From Pseudomonas marginalis (lineage in GTDB: Bacteria; Pseudomonadota; Gammaproteobacteria; Pseudomonadales; Pseudomonadaceae), in contig NZ_VTFG01000002.1 in NCBI RefSeq assembly GCF_008692035.1, positions 1,488,001 to 1,552,000 of the forward strand: a stretch of 64,000 nucleotides of DNA, read 5' to 3'. This document shows, piece after piece, positions 1 to 9,363 of this stretch. The number at the start of each line of letters is the position of its first letter. The first letter of the stretch is position 1. The notes below the pieces were generated by a model that saw only the letters and a program-made list of their open reading frames with translations, had not been told where the DNA came from and ran no database searches. A program made the position numbers and the translations under genes.

Positions 1-1
1 G

Positions 2-1129
2 GTATTCGGCGCACGGGAAGCGCACCTGCTGGGGGAAATCCAGATTATCGATTCGGCGGTCTGGGGCCTGGTGGCGGCCAACGGCTCCATCGGTGCGGGC
101 GAAGCGTTTATCCACGGCTATTGGACCAGCCCGGACCTGACGGCGGTGGTGCGGGTGATGGTGAGTAACCTGGATGTGCTCGATGCAATGGAGGGTGGCC
201 TGGCCAGATTGGCACGGCCGTTCACCCAAGGCCTGCACTGGCTCAACCGCAACACGCGCAAGGGCTCGCAGAAAAACATCGCCGCCCACTACGACCTCGG
301 CAATGAGCTGTTCGAAGAATTCCTCGACCCGACCATGATGTATTCGGCCGCGCAGTTCCTGACGCCCGACGACAGCCTGGAACAGGCGCAACTGAACAAA
401 CTGCAACGCATCTGCCAGAAGCTCGCGCTCAAGCCCACCGATCATCTGCTGGAAATCGGCACCGGCTGGGGCAGCATGGCGCTGTATGCGGCGCAGCAGT
501 ACGGCTGCAAAGTCACCACCACGACCTTGTCCAAAGAGCAGTTCGCCTACACCGAAAAACGCATCGCCGCCTTGGGCCTGCAAGACCAGGTCACGTTATT
601 GCTGCAGGACTACCGCGACCTGACCGGCGAGTACGACAAGCTGGTGTCCATCGAAATGATCGAAGCGGTGGGCCATCGGTTCCTGCCGACCTACTTCAAG
701 CAGTGCGCGCACCTGCTCAAGCGCGATGGCCTGATGTTGCTGCAAGCCATCACCATCCGTGAGCAACGCTTTGAGCAGGCGAAGAACAGCGTCGACTTTA
801 TCCAGCGCTATATCTTCCCCGGCGGCGCCCTGCCCAGTGTGCAGAACATGCTGCATATCGTCAGCCGCGACACCGACATGAACCTGCTGCACATGGAGGA
901 CTTCGGCCTGCACTACGCGCGAACCCTGCGCCTGTGGCACGAGAACTTTCGCCACGCCCACGGCCGCCTGACGGAGTTGGGCTACGACGAATATTTCCTG
1001 CGACTGTGGGAGTTTTACCTGTGCTACTGCGAGGGCGGCTTTATGGAGCGCACCATTGGCACGGCGCAATTGCTGTTGGCCAAACCGTCGGCCATCAACC
1101 CTCCGTTGCTCGGGCGCTTCAGTGCTTAA
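2..1129 (+). CDS. cfa: Cyclopropane-fatty-acyl-phospholipid synthase family methyltransferase (5' end missing)
   Basis: This is a SAM-dependent methyltransferase of the Cfa family, which adds a methylene bridge to unsaturated acyl chains of membrane phospholipids. The reading frame is open from base 2, so the N-terminus lies outside the window. Visible family marks are the AHYDLGNELFEEFLD and MMYSAAQF segments, the SAM-binding LLEIGTGWGSMALYAA motif, EMIEAVGH, and the C-terminal FHLRLWEFYL-like and CYCEGGF stretches. About 375 residues are present, close to full length. The stop codon overlaps the GTG start of the next gene, so the two are translationally coupled. Related enzymes include plain SAM methyltransferases, so the exact substrate is inferred. 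Confidence 0.9.
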   Translation, partial: VFGAREAHLLGEIQIIDSAVWGLVAANGSIGAGEAFIHGYWTSPDLTAVVRVMVSNLDVLDAMEGGLARLARPFTQGLHWLNRNTRKGSQKNIAAHYDLGNELFEEFLDPTMMYSAAQFLTPDDSLEQAQLNKLQRICQKLALKPTDHLLEIGTGWGSMALYAAQQYGCKVTTTTLSKEQFAYTEKRIAALGLQDQVTLLLQDYRDLTGEYDKLVSIEMIEAVGHRFLPTYFKQCAHLLKRDGLMLLQAITIREQRFEQAKNSVDFIQRYIFPGGALPSVQNMLHIVSRDTDMNLLHMEDFGLHYARTLRLWHENFRHAHGRLTELGYDEYFLRLWEFYLCYCEGGFMERTIGTAQLLLAKPSAINPPLLGRFSA

Positions 1130-1601
1130 ACCACTGATCAATGCCGTGCTGTTCCAGTGCGGGTGGTTTGCCTGCGTACTCGGTGGCGATAGCCCTTGGT
1201 TGCTGGTGGGGCTGGCGGTGCTGGCAATCCACCTGCTGTGGATAAGTTCGTGGGCCACCGACGGCGCGCTGATTATCCGCGTGACGCTGCTGGGCACGGT
1301 ACTGGATACGTTGCTGCGCAGCCTGGGGGTGTTTCACTTCAGCGAGCCCGGACCGCTGATTCCCTTTTGGCTGATCCTGCTGTGGGCGGAGCTGGCCACC
1401 ACCCTGCGCCATTGCCTGGCCTGGAGTGCACGGCCCTGGTGGCGTGCGGCCGCATTGGGGGCGATCGGGGGGCCGTTTTCGTATTACGCCGGGAGCCAGT
1501 TGGCGGGCGTGCATTTTGGCTACCCACTGCTATCCACCATGGCGGGGCTGGCGCTGCTTTGGGCGGCGGTGTTCGTCGGACTGCACCGGCTGGCGCGCTG
1601 A
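1122..1601 (+). CDS. DUF2878 family membrane protein
   Basis: A small integral membrane protein of about 159 residues with four or five hydrophobic segments and a tryptophan-rich pattern typical of DUF2878. The GTG at 1122 is chosen because it overlaps the upstream cfa stop; an earlier in-frame ATG lies well inside cfa. In pseudomonads this family commonly follows the cfa-like gene in a lipid-related operon, so a membrane lipid role is likely, but the molecular function is unknown. Confidence 0.75.
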   Translation: MLKPLINAVLFQCGWFACVLGGDSPWLLVGLAVLAIHLLWISSWATDGALIIRVTLLGTVLDTLLRSLGVFHFSEPGPLIPFWLILLWAELATTLRHCLAWSARPWWRAAALGAIGGPFSYYAGSQLAGVHFGYPLLSTMAGLALLWAAVFVGLHRLAR

Positions 1602-1655
1602 CGTCTGTCAGAGCATTCACACGCATAGCATCCGCTTGCCTTACACTGCGCGCCT

Positions 1656-1961
1656 ATGACCAACATCCCCCACACCCAGATCACCGAACCCGCCGTCACC
1701 TGCTCGACCTGCGCGGCCTGCTGCTGCCAGCTGGAAGTGATGCTGATCACCGACACCGGCGTGCCGGAGCGCTATATCGACACTGACGATTGGGGCGGTG
1801 AAGTGATGCTGCGCCTGGATGACGGCTGGTGCGCGGCGCTGGATCGGGACACGATGATGTGCACGATTTACGAACGTCGGCCGCTGATCTGCCGGGAGTT
1901 CGAGATGGGCGCACCGGAGTGCCTGACCGAACGCGAAGGCATCGCCACGGCCTACCGCTGA
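1656..1961 (+). CDS. YkgJ family cysteine cluster protein
   Basis: A 101-residue protein with a cysteine cluster of the YkgJ (CxxCxxCC) type near residues 16-24 (CSTCAACCC), further cysteines at WCAALD and CTIYERRPLICREFEMG, and a last one at PEC. The spacing suits a bound Zn or Fe-S centre. The family is widespread and of unknown biochemical role. It stands alone, 54 bp after the DUF2878 gene, and is followed by a REPIN. Confidence 0.8.
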   Translation: MTNIPHTQITEPAVTCSTCAACCCQLEVMLITDTGVPERYIDTDDWGGEVMLRLDDGWCAALDRDTMMCTIYERRPLICREFEMGAPECLTEREGIATAYR

Positions 1962-1984
1962 TCTCAGGCCAGTGAGGACCTTAA

Positions 1985-2074
1985 TGTGGGAGGGGGCTTG
2001 CCCCCGATAGCGGAGTGTCAGTCGCGGAATTTGCCAACTGATCCATCGCCATCGGGGGCAAGCCCCCTCCCACA
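1985..2074. repeat. REPIN-type inverted repeat
   Basis: Two perfectly complementary 24-bp arms (1985-2008 and 2051-2074) flank a 42-bp spacer. The arms start TGTGGGAGGGGGCTTGCCCC and carry the GGGGGCTTGCCCCC core common to REP sequences of the P. fluorescens group. Such paired REPs (REPINs) are non-autonomous elements mobilised by RAYT transposases elsewhere in the genome. It lies between convergent genes (YkgJ and pagL) and may also act as their shared transcription end. Confidence 0.85.
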
Positions 2075-2097
2075 CTGTCTTGCAGCGTTCCTGGGAA

Positions 2098-2616
2098 TTA
2101 CAGCGGCATGGTGTAGTGCAGCGAGTAGCTTTCTACACCATCGTTATTGCTGCTGATCCCGGCATTGGAGTAGTGCGTGGCGCGAATGCCGACTTCATGC
2201 CCACCGGTGAAGCGCAGGCCAAAGCCCAGGCGGTCTTCGAACTGGAAAGCCTGGCCGATGTTGTTGTCTTCCAGCTTGGTACGCGAGAACACCGCCACGC
2301 CAATCCCGGCTTCGATGTAGGGCTTGACCGACTGCCCGGCAAACTCATACACAAATACCGGCGAGAACGACAGGCTGCTGGCACCTGCACGGTCATCACC
2401 CTCCCAATAGGTATAGGCGCCGCTCCAATAGCCGGTCAGGCGACCGACGTCGCTCTGCATCCAGCTTTTATCCCAATCCGAGGTCAGGCCCAGCCGATAG
2501 GTCAACGTCGAATCGCTGGTACTGCCCACCCCAAACTCCAGGCCTGCAGCCTGGGCCGAAACAGAGTGTCCCACCACTACGGCCGCAATCGCGGCCAAAC
2601 AGAACAAGCGCTTCAT
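2098..2616 (-). CDS. pagL: Lipid A 3-O-deacylase PagL (acyloxyacyl hydrolase family)
   Basis: An outer membrane beta-barrel esterase that removes the 3-O-linked acyl chain of lipid A. The 172-residue protein has a signal peptide ending near AQA (residues 21-23), alternating aromatic beta strands, and the PagL active-site segment ATHYSNAGI. The catalytic pair is His148/Ser150, with Glu162 at the spacing of the third residue known in P. aeruginosa PagL (His126, Ser128, Glu140 of the mature enzyme). It ends in an aromatic-rich beta strand, as barrel proteins do. It is a single gene downstream of murI on the same strand with a gap of about 100 bp. Confidence 0.9.
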   Translation of the reverse strand: MKRLFCLAAIAAVVVGHSVSAQAAGLEFGVGSTSDSTLTYRLGLTSDWDKSWMQSDVGRLTGYWSGAYTYWEGDDRAGASSLSFSPVFVYEFAGQSVKPYIEAGIGVAVFSRTKLEDNNIGQAFQFEDRLGFGLRFTGGHEVGIRATHYSNAGISSNNDGVESYSLHYTMPL

Positions 2617-2719
2617 AAGAAACAGTCCTTTGAAAACAAAGTTTGTATGAATTTTTACAGGCCATCTCGCTATAGAAGCTGACGCACACTCAGAAGTTCA
2701 GCGACATTTCACGAAATTT

Positions 2720-3514
2720 TCACGACCCGAAGCTTCGCACAACTGCAGAATGTTTCCATAGTGTCGGTAGGATATTTCTTAGGTGATACACATCACCACT
2801 GGTCCAGAACTGTGCAGGCTCAGGATCGCCGAGGGCCAGCAGTTCGCGTTCACCCAGCAAACGCTTGAGCTGTCGCGCGACAGCAGCGCCGGTGTCGATG
2901 AGGATGATGCTGGCGGGCAGCATCTGCGCCAGCAGCGGCTTGAGGAAGGGATAGTGGGTACAGCCGAGGATGATGGTGTCGCAGCCGGCGCTGAGCAGCG
3001 GGTCGATATAGCCCTGCAACAACTGACGCAGGGCCGGGCTGTCCAGATCACCGGTTTCAATCAGTTCCACCAGGCCCGGACACGGCTGGGTGATCACCCG
3101 CACATCGGTGGCAAACCGATCGAGCAACGCGGCGAACTTGGCGCTTTGCAGGGTGCCGGTGGTGGCGAGCACCCCGACCACGCCACTGCGCGTGGCCGCC
3201 GCGGCGGGTTTGACCGCGGGCTCCATGCCCACCAGGGGCCAATCGGGGTAGTCCTGGCGCAAATCCGCGACGGCCGCCACGGTTGCGGTGTTGCAGGCGA
3301 TCACAAAAGCCTTGGCGCCCTGCTCGCGGAAAAACCCGGCAACCGACCGGGAGCGCTCAAGAATGAACGCCGGGGTTTTCTCGCCGTAGGGTATATGCCC
3401 GCAATCGGCCACGTACAACAGAGACTCATGGGGCAGCAATTGCTGAATCTCATCCAGCACCGACAAGCCGCCGACACCGGAATCGAACACACCGATTGGC
3501 GCGTCCTTACCCAT
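2720..3514 (-). CDS. murI: Glutamate racemase
   Basis: Converts L-glutamate to D-glutamate for peptidoglycan. The internal ATG (MGKDAPIGVFDSGVGG) is chosen; it overlaps the moeB stop by 8 bp and gives the usual length of 264 residues. The two catalytic cysteines lie in VIACNTATVAAV (Cys74) and ILGCTHYPF (Cys185), and the substrate loop DSGVGGLS is near the N-terminus. It is the last gene of the hemA-prfA-prmC-moeB-murI operon, all joined by overlaps or zero-length gaps. Confidence 0.97.
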   Translation of the reverse strand: MGKDAPIGVFDSGVGGLSVLDEIQQLLPHESLLYVADCGHIPYGEKTPAFILERSRSVAGFFREQGAKAFVIACNTATVAAVADLRQDYPDWPLVGMEPAVKPAAAATRSGVVGVLATTGTLQSAKFAALLDRFATDVRVITQPCPGLVELIETGDLDSPALRQLLQGYIDPLLSAGCDTIILGCTHYPFLKPLLAQMLPASIILIDTGAAVARQLKRLLGERELLALGDPEPAQFWTSGDVYHLRNILPTLWKHSAVVRSFGS

Positions 3515-4262
3515 GTTGTGTCCCGCAGACACTGCAAGCGGGATCACGCTTGACCCGCAGTTCGCGAAAACGCGTGGTCAACGCATCGATCAGCAGCAAG
3601 CGGCCCACCAACGGCTCGCCGAAACCCGCCAGCAGTTTCAGGGCCTCCAGGGCTTGCAGGCTACCGACCAGGCCCACCAGTGGGCCGACCACACCCGCTT
3701 CGCTGCAGGTCAGTTCAGTGTCGCTGCCATGCCCGTATAAACAGTGATAGCACGGGCTTTCGGCACGACGTGGATCGAACACCGACAGTTGCCCTTCAAG
3801 CCGGATCGCCGCGCCGCTGATCAATGGCCTGGCCGCCGCCACACAGGCAGCATTGACGGCCTCGCGGGTGGAGAAGTTGTCGCTGCAATCGAGCACTACG
3901 TCCACACCCGCCACCGCCGCCGCCAAGGTATCGGCATCCAGCGCGATGGGATGGGCGACCAAGGTGATTTCGGGGTTGAGGGCACTCAGGCGGCGCATGG
4001 CCGAATGGACCTTGGCCTGCCCGACGCTGTCGGTGTCATGGATGATCTGGCGTTGCAGGTTGGTGAGGTCGACGGTGTCGAAATCCGCCAGGTGCAACTC
4101 ACCGACACCCGCGGCGGCCAGGTACATCGCCACCGGGGCACCCAGGCCACCGAGGCCGACGATCAACGCGCGGCCGTTTTTCAGGCGCAATTGGCCGTCG
4201 ATGTCGACATGCTGCAACAGAATCTGTCGGCTGTAGCGCAACAGCTCCTGATCGGTCAGCAC
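3507..4262 (-). CDS. moeB: Molybdopterin-synthase adenylyltransferase MoeB (HesA/MoeB/ThiF family)
   Basis: Activates the C-terminal glycine of MoaD by adenylation in molybdenum cofactor synthesis. A GTG at 4262 starts the conserved VLTDQELLRYSRQ N-terminus and overlaps the prmC stop; this gives 251 residues. Visible are the ATP-binding loop VGLGGLGAP, DNLQRQ-type TNLQRQIIHD, DCSDNFSTR, the cysteine-bearing ELTCSEAGV loop, and a zinc CxxC pair, here DPACSVCG, at the C-terminus. No rhodanese domain is attached. It sits in the release-factor operon, the usual place in Pseudomonas. Confidence 0.95.
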   Translation of the reverse strand: MLTDQELLRYSRQILLQHVDIDGQLRLKNGRALIVGLGGLGAPVAMYLAAAGVGELHLADFDTVDLTNLQRQIIHDTDSVGQAKVHSAMRRLSALNPEITLVAHPIALDADTLAAAVAGVDVVLDCSDNFSTREAVNAACVAAARPLISGAAIRLEGQLSVFDPRRAESPCYHCLYGHGSDTELTCSEAGVVGPLVGLVGSLQALEALKLLAGFGEPLVGRLLLIDALTTRFRELRVKRDPACSVCGTQHG

Positions 4263-5086
4263 GGCCGGCGTCCCAGGGAGATACGTTCGTGACCGCCAAG
4301 GTCGATGCGGCTGTGCACCTGTTCGAAGCCTTGGCTCAGCAACAGGTCGCGCACCGCGCCAGCCTGGTCGTAACCGTGCTCCAGCAGCAGCCAACCCGCG
4401 GCGTTCAGGTGGGCCGGGGCCTGGGCGATGATCAGCCGCAGGTCGTCCAGGCCATCATGGCCCGCCACCAGGGCGCTGGCCGGCTCGAAACGCACATCGC
4501 CCGCCACCAGGTGCGGATCGTTGGCGGCGATGTAGGGCGGGTTGCTGATGATCAGGTCGTAGGCGTGGCCTGCCAGGGCGCTGAACCAATGACTGTTGAT
4601 CACCGTGGCGTTATGGAGGTGCAGGCGCTGGCGATTGCGTTCGGCCAGCGCCACGGCTTCCAGCACGCGATCGACGGCCGTGACGTGCCAGGCCGGACGC
4701 TCGCTGGCCAGGGCCAGGGCGATGGCGCCGCTGCCAGTACCGAGATCGAGGACCTTGACCGGTGTGGCCGGTAACAATTCCAGGGCCGCTTCCACCAGCA
4801 GCTCGGTGTCCGGACGCGGGATCAGCGTGTGGGGCGCGACCTCCAGGTCCAGCTTCCAGAAACCTTGCTGACCGAGGATATAGGCGACCGGCTCGCCGGC
4901 GCGGCGGCGTTGCAGGTAGCCGGCAAACGCCAGGGCGTGTTCGCTGCTGACGATTTTTTCCGGCCAGGTGTGCAGGTAGCTGCGGGACTTGCCCAAGGCC
5001 GCCGCCAGCAATAACTCGGCATCCAGGCGCGCCGTGGGCGAGTCGGGCAGGTCGGCGGCGCGCAACAGGCTGGCGATAATGGTCAT
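4256..5086 (-). CDS. prmC: Peptide chain release factor N5-glutamine methyltransferase
   Basis: Methylates the GGQ glutamine of RF1 and RF2. The 276-residue protein has an N-terminal helical domain, then a Rossmann methyltransferase domain with the SAM motif VLDLGTGSGAIALA (about residues 112-125) and the signature NPPY at 182-185, which holds the target glutamine. It directly follows prfA, whose product is its substrate: the prfA stop is adjacent to this ATG. Confidence 0.97.
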   Translation of the reverse strand: MTIIASLLRAADLPDSPTARLDAELLLAAALGKSRSYLHTWPEKIVSSEHALAFAGYLQRRRAGEPVAYILGQQGFWKLDLEVAPHTLIPRPDTELLVEAALELLPATPVKVLDLGTGSGAIALALASERPAWHVTAVDRVLEAVALAERNRQRLHLHNATVINSHWFSALAGHAYDLIISNPPYIAANDPHLVAGDVRFEPASALVAGHDGLDDLRLIIAQAPAHLNAAGWLLLEHGYDQAGAVRDLLLSQGFEQVHSRIDLGGHERISLGRRPC

Positions 5087-6169
5087 TTATTCACCTATCG
5101 CCGCCAGCTGATCGGCCTGGTATTCGGCGAGCAGTGGCTCGATCACCGCATCCACGCCACCGGCGAGAATCTCGTCCAGGGAATAAAGGGTGAGGTTGAC
5201 CCGGTGGTCGGTGACCCGGCCCTGGGCAAAGTTGTAGGTACGGATGCGCTCGGAGCGGTCGCCCGAGCCCACCAGCAATTTGCGCTCGCTGGCAATCGCG
5301 TTGGCGGCGGCGCTGGTCTGCTGGTCATTGAGCTTGGCCGAGAGCCAGGACATGGCCCGTGCACGGTTCTTATGCTGGGAACGTTCTTCCTGGCACTCCA
5401 CCACGATGCCCGACGGCAAGTGGGTGATACGAATCGCCGAGTCCGTCTTGTTGACGTGCTGGCCACCGGCGCCCGACGAGCGGTAGGTATCGACCCGAAG
5501 GTCGGCCGGGTTGATCTCGATGGCTTCCTGCTCGTCCGGCTCGGGCAACACGGCCACGGTGCAGGCCGAGGTGTGGATGCGACCTTGGGATTCCGTTGCG
5601 GGAACGCGCTGCACACGGTGGGCACCGGACTCGAACTTCAGCTTGCCATAGACATTGTCGCCTTCGACCCGCGCGATGACTTCTTTATAGCCGCCGTGCT
5701 CACCTTCGTTCTCGGACAGGATCTCGACCCGCCAACCGCGACGCTCGGCATAACGCGAATACATGCGGAACAGGTCGCCGGAGAAAATCGCCGCTTCATC
5801 ACCGCCGGTGCCGGCACGGATTTCAAGGAACACATTGCGCCCGTCGTTGGGGTCTTTGGGCAGCAGCATGCGCTGCAGGTCACCTTCCAGCTCGGCCAAC
5901 TTTTCCTTGGCCTCGCGGACTTCTTCCACGGCCATTTCACGCATGTCCGGGTCGCTGTCCTTGAGCAGCGCCTGGGCGCCTTCAAGGTCGGCCTGCACTT
6001 TGGTGAGATTCTTGTACGTGGCCACAATGGGCTCAACTTCGGCGTATTCCTTGGAATAGGCGCGGAACTTGGTTTGATCGGAAATGACTTCGCCGTCGCC
6101 GAGCAAGGCGGTCAGTTCTTCGAAACGGTCCTGGAGCACGTCCAGTTTATTGAGCAGTGACGCTTTCAT
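5087..6169 (-). CDS. prfA: Peptide chain release factor 1
   Basis: Recognises UAA and UAG stop codons and triggers release of the peptide. The 360-residue length is standard. The anticodon-like PAT motif lies in RVQRVPATESQGR, and the universal catalytic GGQ in SSGAGGQHVNKTDSA. The start overlaps the hemA stop by 4 bp (ATGA), as in many gamma-proteobacteria. Confidence 0.98.
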   Translation of the reverse strand: MKASLLNKLDVLQDRFEELTALLGDGEVISDQTKFRAYSKEYAEVEPIVATYKNLTKVQADLEGAQALLKDSDPDMREMAVEEVREAKEKLAELEGDLQRMLLPKDPNDGRNVFLEIRAGTGGDEAAIFSGDLFRMYSRYAERRGWRVEILSENEGEHGGYKEVIARVEGDNVYGKLKFESGAHRVQRVPATESQGRIHTSACTVAVLPEPDEQEAIEINPADLRVDTYRSSGAGGQHVNKTDSAIRITHLPSGIVVECQEERSQHKNRARAMSWLSAKLNDQQTSAAANAIASERKLLVGSGDRSERIRTYNFAQGRVTDHRVNLTLYSLDEILAGGVDAVIEPLLAEYQADQLAAIGE

Positions 6170-7452
6170 TGCGATTTTTTATCCGAAGAGCTGGGCGCGC
6201 CCTCACCGAGGGCAAAGAGTTCCTGGGCCATGGCCAGCGCATCGAGGCGGCCTTCGGCAGTCAGTTTTTTTAATTGTACGCTGGGCGCATGCAGCAACTT
6301 GTTGGTCAGGCCGCGGGCCAGTTGCATCAGCACCTCCTCGGCGCTGCTGCCGTTGGCGAGCAGGCGCTGGGCCTTGATCAACTCTTCATCACGCAGGCGT
6401 TCGCCCTGCTGACGATACGCCTTGAGCACGTCCACCGCCGCCAGCTCACGCAGGCGCACCATGAACTCTTCGGCACCGACGCTGACCATCTCTTCAGCCG
6501 CCTGGGCAGCGCCCTGGCGACTCTTGAGGTTTTCGGCGACCACTTCATGGAGATCGTCGACGCTATAGAGGTAAACGTCGTCCAACTCGCCGACTTCGGG
6601 CTCGATATCCCGGGGAACGGCAATGTCCACCATGAAGATCGGCTTGTGCTTGCGCAGTTTCAGCGCGCTTTCCACCGCGCCCTTGCCGAGGATCGGTAGC
6701 TGGCTGGCGGTGGAGCTGATGACGATATCGCTGCGCACCAGTTCGGCCGGGATGTCCGACAGCAGCACCGCATGGGCGCCGAACTGCTCGGCGAGAATGC
6801 TGGCGCGCTCCAGGGTACGGTTGGCGACCACGATGCGCTTTACGCCCAGGTCATGCAGGTGGCGGGCAACCAGGGTGATGGTCTCACCGGCGCCGATCAA
6901 CAGCGCCTGGCTGCGCTGCAGGTCGCTGAAGATCTGCTTGGCCAGGCTGACGGCGGCAAACGCCACGGACACCGGGTTTTCACCGATGGCGGTGTCGGTG
7001 CGCACCTGCTTGGCGGAATTGAAGGTGGCCTGGAACAGACGCCCCAGCAGCGGACCGACGGTACCGGCCTCGCGCGCCACGGCATAGGCGGATTTCATCT
7101 GGCCCAGGATCTGCGGCTCGCCCAACACCAGCGAATCGAGACCGGATGCCACGCGCATCATGTGACGAACTGCCGCATCGTCTTCGTGCACATAGGCGCT
7201 CGCGCGCAGGTCGTCGAGGCTCAAATGGTGATAATCGGCCAGCCAGCGCAGTACCACATCCGCCGAGAGATGTTCCTGCTCTATATAAAGCTCACTGCGA
7301 TTGCAGGTCGAAAGGATCGCAGCTTCGCGGCTGTCGGTGAGACGGCAGAGCTGCTGCAAGGCCTCAACCAACTGCTCTGGCGTAAACGCCACGCGCTCGC
7401 GCACGTCTACGGAAGCAGTCTTGTGGTTAATACCGAGTGCGAGGAAGGCCAT
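6166..7452 (-). CDS. hemA: Glutamyl-tRNA reductase
   Basis: First committed step of the C5 heme pathway: NADPH-dependent reduction of Glu-tRNA(Glu) to glutamate-1-semialdehyde. The 428-residue protein starts with MAFLALGINHKTASVDVRER. The catalytic cysteine is Cys50 in LSTCNRSELY. The NADPH-binding GAGETITLVARHL and the dimerisation helix region near the C-terminus are present. It leads the five-gene operon and is divergent from the TPR lipoprotein gene across a gap of about 180 bp that must hold both promoters. Confidence 0.98.
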   Translation of the reverse strand: MAFLALGINHKTASVDVRERVAFTPEQLVEALQQLCRLTDSREAAILSTCNRSELYIEQEHLSADVVLRWLADYHHLSLDDLRASAYVHEDDAAVRHMMRVASGLDSLVLGEPQILGQMKSAYAVAREAGTVGPLLGRLFQATFNSAKQVRTDTAIGENPVSVAFAAVSLAKQIFSDLQRSQALLIGAGETITLVARHLHDLGVKRIVVANRTLERASILAEQFGAHAVLLSDIPAELVRSDIVISSTASQLPILGKGAVESALKLRKHKPIFMVDIAVPRDIEPEVGELDDVYLYSVDDLHEVVAENLKSRQGAAQAAEEMVSVGAEEFMVRLRELAAVDVLKAYRQQGERLRDEELIKAQRLLANGSSAEEVLMQLARGLTNKLLHAPSVQLKKLTAEGRLDALAMAQELFALGEGAPSSSDKKSQ

Positions 7453-7634
7453 TCAATATCGCTGATGATGTCGGGAAGCCGACAATTGTCCTACTTCGAA
7501 AGATTCAGAACAACCACCGTCGTCTATTGTCCTAATGCCTTGTGTCTATAAAGGCATCAACTGAGACTCGGTTATGTTTGGCCGAAGGCTTGTGTCATGA
7601 TGATCCGACCGCAGGTTAGTCGTCCTCTTCCTAT

Positions 7635-9359
7635 ATGAATAGATCTTCCGCGTTGCTCCTTGCTTTTGTCTTCCTCAGCGGCTGCCAGGCCATGGCACCC
7701 GTGTCGCCGGACGGTACACCGCCGGTGGAAGACAGCACACCCGCCCCTGAAAAGCCCAAGGTTTATTCCTCGTTCAGTGAAGAAACGGTGTTCAGCCTGC
7801 TCAGTGCGGAACTGGCCGGCCAGCGCAATCGCTTCGATATTGCGCTGGATAACTACGTGACCCAGGCCATCAACACCCAGGATCCGGGAATTTCCGAGCG
7901 GGCGTTCCGCATTGCCGAGTACCTCGGGGCCGATCAGGCCGCGCTGGATACTTCGTTGATCTGGGCAAAGAACGCGCCGGACGACCTGGAAGCCCAGCGG
8001 GCGGCCGCCATTCAGTTGGCGCGGGCCGGGCGCTATGACGACTCCATGGTCTATATGGAGAAAGTCCTGCAAGGCAAGGGCGACACCCATTTCGACTTCC
8101 TCGCACTGTCGGCTGCCGACACCGACCAGGACACCCGCAATGGCCTGATGAAGAGTTTCGACCGCCTGCTGCAAAAACACCCGAAGAACAGTCAACTGGT
8201 GTTCGGCAAGGCCCTGCTGCTGCAACAGGATGATGAAGCCGAAGCCGCATTGAAGCTGCTGGAACAGAACCCGCCGGAAGACGGCGAGATCGCGCCGATT
8301 CTGCTGCGCGCGCGCCTGCTGCAGAACCTCAACCGCGGCAAGGAAGCGATTCCACTGCTGGAAAAAAGCATCAAGAAATACCCGGACGACAAGCGCCTGC
8401 GCCTGACTTACGCACGCACGCTGGTGGAGCAGGACCGCATGGAGGACGCCAAAGTGCAGTTCGCCAACCTGCTCCAGCAATACCCGGATGACGATGAACT
8501 GCGTTACTCCCTGGCGCTGGTGTGCCTGGAAGCCAAGGCCTGGGACGAGGCCAAGGGTTACCTGGAAGAGCTGATCGAGCGCGAAAGTCATGTCGACTCG
8601 GCGCACCTGAACCTGGGCCGCATCGCTGAAGAGCGCAACGACCCACAGGCCGCCCTGCTCGAATACGCACAAGTCGGCCCAGGCAACGACTACCTGCCGG
8701 CCCAACTGCGCCAGGCCGACATCCTTATGAACAACGGGCGTACCGATGAGGCAGAAAAACGCCTGGCCGCTGCACGGGATGCCGAACCGGACTACGGGAT
8801 CCAGCTTTACCTGATCCAGGCCGAGACCTTGTCAGCCAATAATCAGGGCGAGCGCGCCTGGAAGGTGCTGCAACAGGCCTTGCTGCAATTCCCCGACGAT
8901 TTGAACCTGCTGTACACCCGTGCCATGCAGGCGGAAAAACGCAATGACCTGGCGCAGATGGAAAAAGACCTGCGCCTGATCATCAAGCGCGACCCGGACA
9001 ACGCCATGGCCTTGAATGCCCTGGGCTACACCTTGTCCGACCGCACCACGCGCTACGACGAAGCCAAGGCGTTGATCGAGCAGGCGCACAAGCTCAACCC
9101 GGAAGACCCGGCCGTACTCGACAGCCTGGGCTGGGTGAACTATCGCCTGGGTAACCTCGACGAAGCCGAACGCTTGCTGCGCCAGGCCCTGGAGCGCTTC
9201 CCCGACCAGGAAGTCGCTGCACACCTGGGCGAGGTGCTGTGGGCCAATGGCAAGCAGCGCGAAGCCCGCCAGATCTGGGAAAAATTCCTCAAGGAACAAC
9301 CCGAAAGCCCCATCCTGCGCGGCACCATCAAGCGCCTGACCGGATCCGAGACCCTTTAA
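7635..9359 (+). CDS. Tetratricopeptide repeat lipoprotein
   Basis: A 574-residue protein with a lipoprotein signal (LAFVFLSGCQ, acylated Cys17) followed by about a dozen TPR-type helical repeats. Clear repeat segments include NAMALNALGYTLSDRTTRYDEA and DPAVLDSLGWVNYRLGNLDEAE. TPRs make protein-protein contacts, so a scaffold in the periplasm or at the outer membrane is likely. In Pseudomonas the gene regularly precedes lolB, as here with a gap of 4 bp, which suggests a link to envelope biogenesis. The exact partner is not known from sequence. Confidence 0.88.
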   Translation: MNRSSALLLAFVFLSGCQAMAPVSPDGTPPVEDSTPAPEKPKVYSSFSEETVFSLLSAELAGQRNRFDIALDNYVTQAINTQDPGISERAFRIAEYLGADQAALDTSLIWAKNAPDDLEAQRAAAIQLARAGRYDDSMVYMEKVLQGKGDTHFDFLALSAADTDQDTRNGLMKSFDRLLQKHPKNSQLVFGKALLLQQDDEAEAALKLLEQNPPEDGEIAPILLRARLLQNLNRGKEAIPLLEKSIKKYPDDKRLRLTYARTLVEQDRMEDAKVQFANLLQQYPDDDELRYSLALVCLEAKAWDEAKGYLEELIERESHVDSAHLNLGRIAEERNDPQAALLEYAQVGPGNDYLPAQLRQADILMNNGRTDEAEKRLAAARDAEPDYGIQLYLIQAETLSANNQGERAWKVLQQALLQFPDDLNLLYTRAMQAEKRNDLAQMEKDLRLIIKRDPDNAMALNALGYTLSDRTTRYDEAKALIEQAHKLNPEDPAVLDSLGWVNYRLGNLDEAERLLRQALERFPDQEVAAHLGEVLWANGKQREARQIWEKFLKEQPESPILRGTIKRLTGSETL

Positions 9360-9363
9360 GCTT

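Noticed and set aside
7572..8705. A 377-codon open frame opposite the TPR lipoprotein gene
   Set aside because: Shadow; TPR repeats and lipobox on the plus strand are convincing.
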